From contig OZ005620.1 in NCBI GenBank assembly GCA_963930655.1, forward strand, positions 3,735,001 through 3,799,000: a stretch of 64,000 nt of DNA. The letters run 5' to 3'. Origin of the DNA: Myrica gale. Its lineage: Eukaryota > Streptophyta > Magnoliopsida > Fagales > Myricaceae. Shown here in pieces: positions 1 to 11,700 of the stretch; within the stretch, counting starts at the first letter, position 1; every line of letters starts with the position of its first letter. A program made the translations under genes and the position numbers. A model generated the notes under the pieces. That model did not search any database. It worked only from the letters and a program-made list of their open reading frames with translations, and was not told the DNA's origin.

Positions 1-899
1 TAAATATGAGCATGGTTCTTCTAAAATTGTAATTTGATTTTTGGCATTTGTGCTATCATCTGAGTAGAAAACAGACAATATCATTTAAACTGCGTATACC
101 AGGTTTGATAAAGATAAAACAACATACCAATCCACCCCCTTCTGCTTTCACTTTAGCATTTAAAGAGAGAGGTTACAAGTTATCCTAAGACCAGTTCATC
201 AGACCTCCTTTCTTTTCTCATCTTTTTTCTCTTTTTGGCAATGCAAGGAGATATTGTTTCTTCCTTAAAGGTTTTCTCTCTACTTTTGCTACTACTTTGA
301 TTATTATATTTGACGCATCTTTGTCCCAGCATATGTTCCTTTGGTAAGTTTTCTGTAAACTTTCATGCCCTTCGGCATTCCTTTCTTGCTGCTTCTAAAA
401 TATAACTTCATTAAAAAGGTAAAAGATGGTATTGATTGTAGCATCAACCTATTAAGGGCACCATATCAATTCACGTTGTGTTAAAGAATGTAGATAAATG
501 GTTACAGAGATAAGGTATTGCCTATTGACACATTGCTGCCTAAGTCAACCAAACTTAATACCTCTTTTCAAGAAATGTCTTTGCATTTGAGACATTTTTC
601 CCCATCGCAGAAGCTTTCCAAGAAAAATATGACACTGAAGGGTCCACCTAAAGAAATCAACAAAAAAGAGGAACCTATCACAGCTGATGATGATGCACTA
701 GGCCCAAAATCACAAATTTTATAATTATCTTTACTTTAAAAAATTTATTTCCCAGCATCAATGAGACAAAAATGAGATTCACAAAGGACTGAATAAAATC
801 CAAACAAAATCTGCTGTTGATCAACTCCACTAGCTTGAGCTCCAACGGAACAACTAAGGGGAAACAATTAGACAAAAGATTACGACAGAACTGACATAC
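1..899. other. No gene recognised (left edge)
   Basis: I see no convincing exon here. The last exons of the proteasome alpha-2 relic (the part after LYQ: the VDPSGSYFSWKA region and the acidic tail) would be expected on the minus strand to the left of position 900. I cannot find them in this stretch, so they are deleted, too diverged, or beyond the window edge. Confidence 0.5.
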
Positions 900-1458
900 C
901 TGATACAATTGTGGACCTTTTTCGTCAAACCCAGCAACCAGTAGGGAAACTCCAAAAGGCCACCCCACTACCAGAATAGACCCGGAAAACAGACATCAGA
1001 GTTCCAAAACAGTATACATTGGCAATTATGTTAAGAGACATTGTGGCTTGGAGCTAGCATGCAAACCAGGCATCTGCTTGTATAAAGCTCTAAAACAGAA
1101 ATTAGCCGGTCCATCCAATTTAAAGATATTCCAAACTTGAAGTTCCTCATGTAAAGTACACATCAAGAACACTAAACAGTATGTTGAGCAGAACTATTCA
1201 AGTTTTGGGGGTCTTATGAAACCAAGATTAGAGATATTCAGAGAAACTCTAGAGGGAGTTTCAGCTACTGTGATTCAGTAACTCCTTAAACATCTGCTCT
1301 AGATACCTTCATATTTTTTCTCTGTATGTAAAGTAAGATTGCAATCTATATCAAATTTGGACAGGCCAACATGAAATGACAGAAGCCACCAGACCAAAGC
1401 AACATAGCAAGAGTTTGGCATTTATCAAAAGTTTCCTTTATACTGGACATACAATTGA

Positions 1459-1710
1459 TTACCACAGAGTTGAAACTAATCCACGAGGTATCAGAGGTAT
1501 AATCCAACCTAAACAGATAAAGGTTAAAACTTGAGATTTGCACTGCTTTTCGACCCACCATGGATCCTTTTTCCCTTTCAAGGTTTGGCTCATTGCACGT
1601 TTGCTAAGGCCTTGTAATTCTTTCCCCAGATCATTGCATGCCTTATTGACATTTTCTATGCATTCAGTATAAGTCTTAACAGAAAAACGAAGAGGTGTAT
1701 TCCAAGGGTC
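1459..1710 (-). other. Unidentified exon-like open stretch inside a proteasome-relic intron
   Basis: On the minus strand a TTTTAG acceptor is followed by 83 open codons and then TAA. The reading begins DPWNTPLRFSVKTYTECIE and continues through a charged, helical-looking segment with LGKELQGLSKRAMSQ and GKKDPWW. It looks like a real exon by composition and acceptor, but it has no place in a proteasome alpha-2 gene. It sits between the exons at 1875-1942 and 900-967. I do not recognise the family. It could be a captured exon of another gene or a chance open frame. Confidence 0.35.
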
Positions 1711-2659
1711 CTAAAATAAACAAGACTTCTCAAGTTATAAGCAGATCTAAGTGTAAAGAAACCCAACCGACTTACTAGGAAAAGAAACCCAACAGAAGTC
1801 GGATACCTCTCATCTCCTTACGAAGAAGAACTAATTGAAGAAGTGAGGTCGCATTTTAGGAAAAGGATAGTTACCCAGATTGAGTGAACTCCTGCATAAC
1901 AGCAGCAATTTCCCTTACAAGTTGAGTAACAGGGATTGGCTCCTGTAAAATTCCATTATCACATCGTTTGACAAGTTACAGTAATCAACAATATTAACTG
2001 TTTAAAGTCAAAAGTAAAGATTTTCAAAGTTGAGACTATCAAGAAAAAATAATGCAAGAAAAGAAGTACAATAATTGAGACAAGCCAATGAGTGAATCCA
2101 AAAATCAATTGGAGTCATATGTAATAACAATCTCCATCCAGAGGGTATAGCTGAACATCACTTCAATCAAGCTTCCTCTATGTAGAAAGGGGCAAGTTAT
2201 GACAACATTTTAAAAAGGTAGATGCCACACAACAAGACCAACATAAAACCACGACATAAAATGCAGAGCCATTTCCTCAGTAGAGATCAAACAGAGAGAG
2301 ATGCAGAAATGTGAATCTCTAATTCAAAAGTAGTGCAGTTCAACTAGAAAGGGCTAGAAGAAAACACAGGTTTCAAAAAGCAAGACATAATTTCCTGGAT
2401 AAATGATAGTCCATACTTATTTCAAGTAATCCTAAATATGATCAGACGATGAAAAAACCAGCAAGGATAATCCCTACTGTTGTAAACTCCAATGGCAGAC
2501 ATTAGTCAGCAACTAGTAGCATCTAAACAGAACAAGAAAACTCCAAATGGAGTTTGAGAGATAAGGATCTTTGCCAATGTAAAAGAGCTAACAAAAAACA
2601 GAACCCCAGTTAAAATCTTTGTACTGTAACCGGTTGAAGATGCAAGAATGATATTATGT

Positions 2660-2681
2660 GGAGAGAGAGAGAGAGAGAGAA
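2660..2681. repeat. (GA)n microsatellite
   Basis: About eleven GA units in an intron of the proteasome alpha-2 relic. Confidence 0.85.
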
Positions 2682-5600
2682 CATATGAAGAAAATTAAAA
2701 ACACAAGGGAAGTTAAAACTATACTTTGTACAAACGATGATATTGTTCTGCCTGCTTTCTACTTTTTCGTACAAACGATGCCACTGCACAGTAGTTAATC
2801 TTATTTACAAAACTAAGCATAATTATGTTGGATTTTATTCTATGGAAATTGAGAAAGAAAACATTGTGAACAAAATAATAAAAAGAAAAATAAATTAACC
2901 ATTATGAAGCTCATGAACTTAATGGCAACGGCTTAGCTTGATGTCAACTTTCAGTGTGCCAGTCCCAATCAGTTAAAATCTTATGTTTATGGTCAGATAC
3001 ACTTGCCCTTGACCTCTTCCCCAAGTGTTTTCTAACATACTATGGCTCCCTCAAAAGCTTATCACAAGCACATTTATAACTCTTTGAATAAAATATAAAC
3101 TGATTCATATATGTCAACAGCTAGAGGTAATGATTTTCCAGCATAGTTCAAATTACAACAAAAGTTCACTCACCATGACCAACGCTCAAGTTTCATAGGC
3201 TTGACCACAAGCCAACAACCGAGACATTAGCATCACCCATTTAAAGATCAGAGGATAAGAGCACCTTATTTTTTTCCCAAATAACTTATAATACAGACAA
3301 CTGCTACCGTCATCGATGACATAAAACCAACAATAATGTGCTCTTATGATACAACAACAATGTGTTTTTTTTCCTTTCGAAAAGATGCCTCGAAATAAGG
3401 GGCTCTTATCCTCTGATCTTTAACTGGAGCCATCATTGTTAAGGAAAGTTTAATGTATCGAGGGAAATAATCTTTTGTGTTTAATGTAATTCTCCTATTC
3501 TATATATAATAGACGTTGAAGGGAAAGAGTCATTATCTCTTTCTCCTACTTTTGCTAAACCCTAATAATCAAAAACCTTTAATGAAAATCCAGGATCTGA
3601 TCATCCAGAGGATATATAGCACATATGATGTATCCAACCTTGAACAACATAAACATGAAGTGCATACGATACCTGTAAACAACTCCAGTATCTGGTGTCA
3701 ATAATTGAATTTTCTGAACCTGCAATCACCTAGTAAAATATCAACTCTGGTGTGTCACAGAAACTCATAGAGAAAATGCCCACGACCCCAAAATTTTTGA
3801 AATAAGAAAATCCATGAAGTACACAACTCTAGATCACAACAAAAGATACTTAGAACCTAAGAAGCATGTATAAGACTGGTTCCAAAACAGGCTTGAACAT
3901 ATTAAAAATCAGATGGTTCAACTTTACTCATATGCCCAAACTTGACCCCAGAGGTAAATTTACTTCAAATCAAACAGGAACTGCATAAAATTACCACAAT
4001 CTGAGGAGATCTCACACAGCATTTAATTAATGTTTGGGATCAAAATTCTAGCAATGACATCACTTCATATGCATCCGGAGTACCATCAAATAGTCAATTG
4101 AAACTAGACCATGGACCATCTGTTCTGTTAAGGCTCTAACAAGTAGCAAGAAAGTTGGCTGCATTTGGACCAACTTTTAGATGCTAGTAAACCTTACGAA
4201 CTCTTGAAAATCAAGCAAGAATACTCTGGCTGCATCCTATTCAATGTGGAGTGTTCACTGGACTGAAACTGCGGTTGGCTTCGAGAATGGTCATATGTTT
4301 GCACACTCAGCATTTTGTATTCTCTTATTAAGCAGGGGGAAGCACTCAGAGTGTATTATGTTAAGATATAAAGGTGTCCCAACAGGAATATATCGGGCAA
4401 AGTAAGGCTTTCTGGTCTTGTCTACAGGCTTCAGATTCTTTTTTCTAATTCTAAATGCTGGAGGAAAAGCTTTTAGTGTTGAAAGATTTAACAAGTCTCC
4501 TGGTACCATTACTCAAAGAACACTAATGTGCTTTATGTTCACATAAGTAACCAATTCTCTTTGGTGTTTTAGTGATAGTGACCATCTACTCATACACCTA
4601 TTATCTCCTGGTACCCATAACAAACATTTGAATTGTTTTCTTCCGGAGAATTTTTTCTGCAAAAATAAAATTACTCACAGATGTTTCATCAACCAAGACA
4701 GATGGTAGTTTCTTCTCTGTAGCAATGATAACGCCATTAGCAGCTGCAACAATCAATCAAACATACATAAATAGCAATAAAAAAAATTGGACAACAAATT
4801 CAATGTTGTAGTATATTAAAATCTATCAGATGATGTTAGCTGCAAATCCTAAACTTACAAGTTTTTAGCAAGAATAAAGTTGTACGAAATAGGCAATAAA
4901 ATCAGTAATTATGTATGGAAGTTTAAAACAGGAAGAAAAAGGATAATTAAGCAAAACTAAAACATTTGAAGCTAATTATCCAAAAAAAAAATCCAGTTAT
5001 GGATGAGAAGATACCAAGTAACATAGGTGTAGCTACGATATAGAAAGAAAAGAACCTAGCAAAGAGAAACCTTTATGGCAAGCAGAGAGTTTCCTGAAGT
5101 ATCGCAAGCAAGTAGTAGAATAACAAGAATAACTTTCATAACAAAGGAAAACAATACCAGAGCCTAAATTCAAAAGAGAAATTAAAGGCAGTCTACCTCA
5201 ATGATTGATTCATTACATCTTTCTTCTAACATTAAAACTTTTTACACTTATTTAGACCACATTGATGAACAAAGTTTCACTTTATGAGATCATAAGCCAT
5301 TATCTTCATACAGTACCACGATCTGTTACCCTCTTCCCATCATCCTCAATACTTATTCTTCTCTTCTTATTGGTTGAAGAAATAATCCGAGTTAGGTCAT
5401 TCTTCCCTAAAAATGCAAATTGATGGCCAATACCATGAGTTGCACAATCTCTTGTGCCGACCACGGCAAGCTAGAATTGATTTTCATAACAATGCAAAAA
5501 GATTTTGGATAAGACCTGAACATAAGGTCAAGACAGGAACACCTAGAATTGAACAGAAATCCCCCCCCCCCTCTTCTTGGCTGCACTAGAATCAAACTGA

Positions 5601-7728
5601 GCTGCAAAGCCCTAAATTTAAACTATTTGATCATGGAGATCCCCATCAATTTAGTTATAGATGATGGAGAAAAGGTTACAAGCCCATGGGGTTCTTCTGT
5701 AGGCTTCGAGTGAAGTACTGCCACTAACAATATGCCTTTTATAGATGATGAAGACAATTATGATATAATTATTCATTTATTTTTCCTGATTACTCCGAAT
5801 ATGAGGCATATTTCCAGGATCAATGAGAACATTATTCTCAGGATTTATATTCTTACAGCTTCAACCTTTCTGTTGGATAGGATTGACAATTATATTAACA
5901 AAATTCAATCCATTGAAAAGTCAAACAAAGAACAGTAACAACCCAAAACAACCACAAGAATAGAAATAACAATATTTAGGAGGCATCAGGTTACCTTTGA
6001 TTCCTAAAGAGGTTTGGCCAGATGCCACGGCTGTTAGAGCATGTTCAATCTGGACAAGCTTCCCAGAAGGACTGTTTGAGAGTGTAACATGGTCATGAAG
6101 ATTACATAATCATTTAAGGGAGCACGTCCTCACGCGTAGTAATGAAATTTACATGTATGTTGCACACATAGTTTGTAAGACAGAACCTGAAAGTGGTGAG
6201 AGAAAACGAGTACTGGCTATCCCCCTTAATGTCTTGGATAAACAGTAAGCCTACAGAAAGAGAATGATCAATGTTAAATTTTTACGTGTTTCGCCCCTGT
6301 TGGTGATTAAAAGTTATTAGGCCTAAAAGGTCACATAAATATATCAATAACCAGAACCAAAATATAACCCACTGTCCCACTCATGCTCCAAAGTTCATAC
6401 ATGCATGCATACACACGCACACACGCCTGCATAGATAACATTGGATAATGACATCGATATTAATGCTTATGACACTGCTTCGTAAACCTCAGATATTGGA
6501 ATCGTATTACATTGTTATTCCTATTCTTTTATACAGCAGTGAAATCCCAATCATTCTCTCAACCTTTTATACACGTGCTCAGCAGAGATGTTTTAAAACT
6601 AAAGACATCATCGCTAAACCCCCTCTTCATGTAATTCACGCACAACTACTTAGTCTCGGGCCTCTCGGCAATAAGTCTAAAACAGGAACTCAGAATATCA
6701 TTTTTCTAGATATTTGTCAAAGCAAGGAAACATTATATAGATGTGTATCTGTGTGTTTTGAACAGTTTCCATTTTGAGAGAGTTGAAAACCACCCTCCTT
6801 TAGAATTCTATGATCTTCCCTTGAGACTCGAGGCATATCTATAGAAGTAGATTTCGTTTACAACTTTTCTTGACTGGTTAATATTTCACCAAATGTGGAG
6901 TGTGAATAAAACCCGTGTTCGAAAAGAAAGGTCCACGCTATTTCAATGTTTCGTGACAAACATAAAGCCTCTGTTAGGTTCCCGAGAAAAAGACAAAGAT
7001 TTTGAACTTTTTCTCCTAATTGATCAATTTTGCAGCTGACACTACCCTTATTTTACAACCAAAAATAGCTACCGAAGAATATAATTCAATTCCAGAATTC
7101 TCTCAGTCCTCTTTAGTTTTCTGAGCAACCAAACAGAGTAAGCAAGGATTCTTTTTTCCCCGGGAGAGTTCCACTGTTTACCTCGAAGGATCACAAATAG
7201 AGTTCGACTCGGAGCGCGAGAGAGTTGGATGTTTCCTACTTTCCTTGGTAGGAGAGGAGCGATTGTCTAGAGGAAGTGAACACCGTTAATATGCAATGTT
7301 ACATTCCAACGACACCGTATTGATGCTGCTTGCATGTGTCAAATCTTTGATAGTTTAAAAATTTTGATTTATAAAAATGGATGAAAAGTTAACATAAGTA
7401 ATTTAAGTGAATTTTTTTATATTTATTGTGGTAAAAAAAAGATAATTTGATAGAGATTATATCATTAAGCTAAATATTTAGCATCTAAACACCACCTAAG
7501 TTTTGACGAGAACCCCCGAAGTCATGAAAAATTAATTTCAGGTCATTTTATGATCTTTTCTATAAACTTTGAATACAAAACTGAATAAATAGATAACAAA
7601 AACTATAAGTGATATTTAGGAAGCAAATTTTTTTTAAAATTATTCTGGCGTTTGCGTAATAATATGCTATATGCTGCCCCTGCCTACCAACTGCACCCAT
7701 CAATGGCTGGCAATAATCACGAGTATAA

Positions 7729-8693
7729 GGCTGCGTTTGTTTCGACTGAATATGTTTTCATGCAGAATATTTTCAAAAACATTTGTGTTTGGTAGGGGCT
7801 GAAAAAAGTCAAAGGAAAATGAGATAAGCAGTTAAAGGAAAATAACCTCTATCATGCTGAAAACAACTTACCCTTTGAAGAAGCGTAAATTATTTTCCAG
7901 ATGACTATATTTTCTCTATTTTTTCTAACAGACGCTATCTATTATTTTTTTTCTCATCTATATTCTCTCTACTAACAAAATAAACTTAAATTATTTTTCA
8001 GGTGACTATTTTTTATCTATTCTATTACAAAATATGCTATCTACTATTTTTTCTCTAACAAAAATACTTAAATGATTTTTCAGTTAACTATTTTTTCTCT
8101 ATTCTCTACTAAAATGCTGAATATTAATTTATCATTATGAAAGTGGCTAGTTTTGGAAATTTTATGTTAGACATTATTTTTATTGTTATTCAGTAATTTT
8201 AATATCTTTATCGATAATAAAAATTTATTTTTGCGTTTCAGGTTGTAATTCGTATTTTATTGGACCTCTTTTTATTATTTTTAATATCTCGCTATCATTT
8301 GAACTTTGATTCTACATTTTCGTAATTAGTTTGCTGAGATAAAATTACAAGACTCTGATGAGTCGAAGCTTTATAGATAGCTCTTCATTTGTTGACGGAC
8401 AAATTTGTAAGAAAAACACAACTTCCCCGATTGAAGCCTTTGATAATTCAAATAGATAATTAGAGGAAGTATCTGTCTAGATCCTTCTAATATGATTGTT
8501 ATTCTGAATCTAGAGGTACATCAAACTAAATAAGCTCACAAAATATTCTTTAAATTTTCATATGAACCAAACACTATATGTCTATTTTCAAAGAATTAGC
8601 CAAACACTAAAATTTGTTTTGTTTTCCCTGTAAATATTTTCAGCTGCAAATATTTTCTTATTTTCCTCCTTTTACGCCGAAACAAACACAGCC
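7729..8693. mobile_element. Non-coding DNA transposon, PIF/Harbinger-like, TSD TAA
   Basis: The ends are inverted: GGCTGCGTTTGTTTCGAC at the left, and the reverse complement of the right end reads GGCTGTGTTTGTTTCGGC. TAA lies directly outside both ends (7726-7728 and 8694-8696), a 3-bp target duplication. The 965-bp interior is AT-rich and has no transposase frame. It contains repeated blocks around TATTTTTTCTCTATT near 7905, 8010 and 8085. A 3-bp TAA duplication with a GG-starting inverted repeat is typical of Tourist/PIF-Harbinger elements, so a non-autonomous member is the best reading. It lies between UTP20 and the proteasome relic. Confidence 0.8.
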
Positions 8694-8798
8694 TAAATGA
8701 AATTGATTAGCCGCACAGCTGGATTGCCTCGTTAGATTAAAAATGGATTGTATACAAACAAAAGGTCTAAACTATAATTATAGGAAGTACTATAATAT

Positions 8799-11700
8799 TT
8801 ACATTGTCCTTGGTTTCTTGTGCACCCATCTATCCATTTTCATTGTCATTATCTTTCTTTTCTTGTTGGCGCGATGCTTAGCAGCGATTCTTAACTTCCT
8901 CTTTGCATTGCGCATTGGATCGACCACAGCCATGACCTTTTCTTCTTTCTTCCTTTTGTCCCTCTTCGCCTTGAGATTCCTCCGGATCTCGCTGTAAACT
9001 TGCACGAAGTTCTGGATGCCTAACGTATTCCTTATAGTCTCACAAACTTCTTGGGCCAATTGCTTCGTATCATCTGCCCATTACAAGCAACTCATCAGTT
9101 TTGTACCAGAAAAACAATAGAGCTTGCTGTCTGCCCACCATGGTGCAAAACAGAAAACTTAAATTGCCACAACATTACACTGTAAGTTAAAAATGCTACA
9201 GCTTCAATCATATTTGACAGATGATGCAGGTCATGTTACGTATCCAAGAAAAAACGATATATAGAGCAGGTGTAATTACAACATGGGGAAAACCACAGCT
9301 TCAACCTATGCTACTACATTTGAGCACTTTCGTGTGTTAAGCTTTGGCCCTTAAACAGTAAACAATTAACTCCATGGAAGCTTATAGGTCAAGAAAGATA
9401 CCAGATTGATGAACCATCGAGATTCATGGGGAAAAATTTAAAGGACAGATCAAAACCTTCCTCGTCTCTGGTATCACTTCTAGACAGCAATGTTGATTAC
9501 AAAAATGAGACAAGCAGACACATTAACTTTTACTTACATGGACATTAAAAAAGATAAGTTTCCTTTGCTAATTCAAAATTTTCCAGTATTAGGATTTGCT
9601 AAAATCATCCACTTGGCATATTATGAATAATGCAGAAAAGCTCAAAACCTATAAAAGAAAATAAACAATGTTCTTGTTTCCTCGAATTTTTTTTCAAAAG
9701 GCTAACATGTAATTCGCTGTTACTTCCATATTCTTTATCAAAAAGGGCCCTTGGACAGTAGCGAGTGAGGAAGAAGAGACCAGACATTGGGATCCTTACT
9801 TAGTCTCGGTCACACTACAATCCTTAACCACCTGGGGGCCTCTCAGGAGGAGTCTAGACAAGCCTGCAGAGAACCATAAAGCAGGGCCGTGTGGAGGAAC
9901 TAAAAACATTCCCCGAAGATGTATCAAGTCTATAGGATGACCCCAACCTAATAGAGACAGTGGTAAAGAAGCTTGTGGATATGGATAAGGAGCATGAGTG
10001 TCATTTCCTTAGCATCATCACCCACGGAGAATCAAAATCACGACTTCCCCTCCACTAAACTACATGGGTGAAAGCTTTTGCCACTAAGCCAACCCAGACA
10101 ACTTGATGATTGTGGTATAATTGAAACAAGAAAAAAAAAATTCTTGACAGACAATCCCTCAAAAACAGATGTATTTTTTTTCTCTAGGCAAAAAACAGAT
10201 GTATTTATAATACAACAATATTGTTTGCATATGAAACTAATCCAGAAATGTAGTCCAGAGGGAAGCAAACTCACCAGGGATCACCCTCCCAGCAAATCCT
10301 TCACAAACTTTATATAGGGGCAACAGCATTTCAGGTGCATAATGTCGGTAATCATCCTGACTGAGTTGTGAAGAAATTTTGGAAAAACAATTGAATACGA
10401 TTTTCATCTACACGGAACAATCAAAATACATCAGCAACAAGTATTTGGTAGAGAAAAACAAATAAATAATATATGCATATTTCAGAACTGTGAAATTTTT
10501 TTGAGGCATTTGTATCATTGCAGAAGTTTCCAAGACTATCGTCAACAAGACTAATGTATCACAGGCTGCAACCTCTTTAAAACAAACCTGAATAGGCTCC
10601 ATCTGAAGGGCGATCTTTCCCATTCTTTTAAGCAAATAAGAAATAATCAAATGCCGTATGTCCGTGAAGTGGCCTTCACCCATTTGATCATGTACAGCAG
10701 ACATAAGCGAAAATAACATGTTACTTCCTTTTCTTGAATCAAGCAATTGGAAAGCTTTTAGAAAACGGCCTTGCTCATGCTGTTTGAGGGTAGACCAGAA
10801 CATGGGAGAACCAAGATACTCCATCTGTCCCATCAAAGAATGCACGCCACAAATCGTGAACACAAGATTTTGTGTAATCAGGTTGCTGGCATCATCGTCA
10901 GTGAGTTGCGTCTTCAATTGGCAACAGAGGGAAACGGCTATAATTAAAAGTCTACTCGGCTCCATAAGATAAAAAATTTCTAAAGATTTTTCTTCATTTT
11001 CTTTGCAAGCTTCTGTTGCACTGGCAAAGTATAGGGCTATGAGGCGACTGGATATGTGGCGTAACCACATGTGTGGGTGCAAAACCAACTCACAGATAGC
11101 CTCCCAGATATCCTACAATTATGCAAAGAAATACAAAAGAAAATTATGGCAGAAATGAAAATTACAGAAATCCTCAAGTTCCAAAAAAAAAGAGCAATTT
11201 AAAAAAGTTGACATAAACTAAAGCTATCTGAAAACACCAATATCTAACTTCTACAAGGCTTTATGCATCTACCAAGAATAGTTGATCAGCAACAAAATAA
11301 ATGGCCAACTTGGTCAAACCTCTAAAGAAAATATCACTATTACGCCAGGGAATCACATTAAGAGTCACTTCTCAGCATCAAAGCAGGATAACATATTACA
11401 TTTTACAGTCACATTATTTTAACGAAGATTCTCTTACTCAGGCACTTGCAAGAAGTACCCATACAGAATAATTTCAGATGGATGTTCACCGTGACTAGGC
11501 CTGTTGGAGGACTATGGACATGAGTTATCACCATAAACTAAACAGGAAACTAAGGGCTTGTTCGTTTTGGTGAGATTTTTAGAATTTGAAGTGTTTTGAG
11601 AATTTTTAGGTGATGTTTGAGTTTTATCGGTGTTTGTGTAGAAGTTGTTGACTTTTATTAATGGGTTTAAAAAAGGTATTGATGATTTTTAAAGTTGTTG

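Larger units (their letters stand above)
900..6227 (-). pseudogene. PAB: Decayed 20S proteasome subunit alpha type-2 (PAB-like) gene with introns
   Basis: Seven exons match plant proteasome alpha-2 in order: 6187-6227 (GDSQYSFSLTTF), 5995-6071 (SPSGKLVQIEHALTA), 4679-4743 (AANGVIIATEKKLPSVLVD), 3673-3719 (VQKIQLLTPDTGVVY), 2725-2783 (VRKSRKQAEQYHRLYK), 1875-1942 (EPIPVTQLVREIAAVMQ) and 900-967 (PFGVSLLVAGFDEKGPQLYQ). Splice sites are largely kept, so this is a duplicated gene and not a retrocopy. It is broken. The codon where ATG should stand reads AAG. The fifth exon has lost the GMGPDFR stretch and carries a second copy of a CATCGTTTGTAC word, which shifts the frame. One residue is gone at GGVRPFG (reads GGWPFG). 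The C-terminal third was not found. A non-coding first exon may lie near 7145-7260. In the family this subunit forms part of the alpha ring of the 20S core; this copy cannot make it. Confidence 0.88.

Noticed and set aside
8743-8997. Plus-strand open frame of 84 codons
   Set aside because: It lies exactly opposite the last UTP20 exon. Its membrane-like text is the complement of the Lys/Arg-rich C-terminus.
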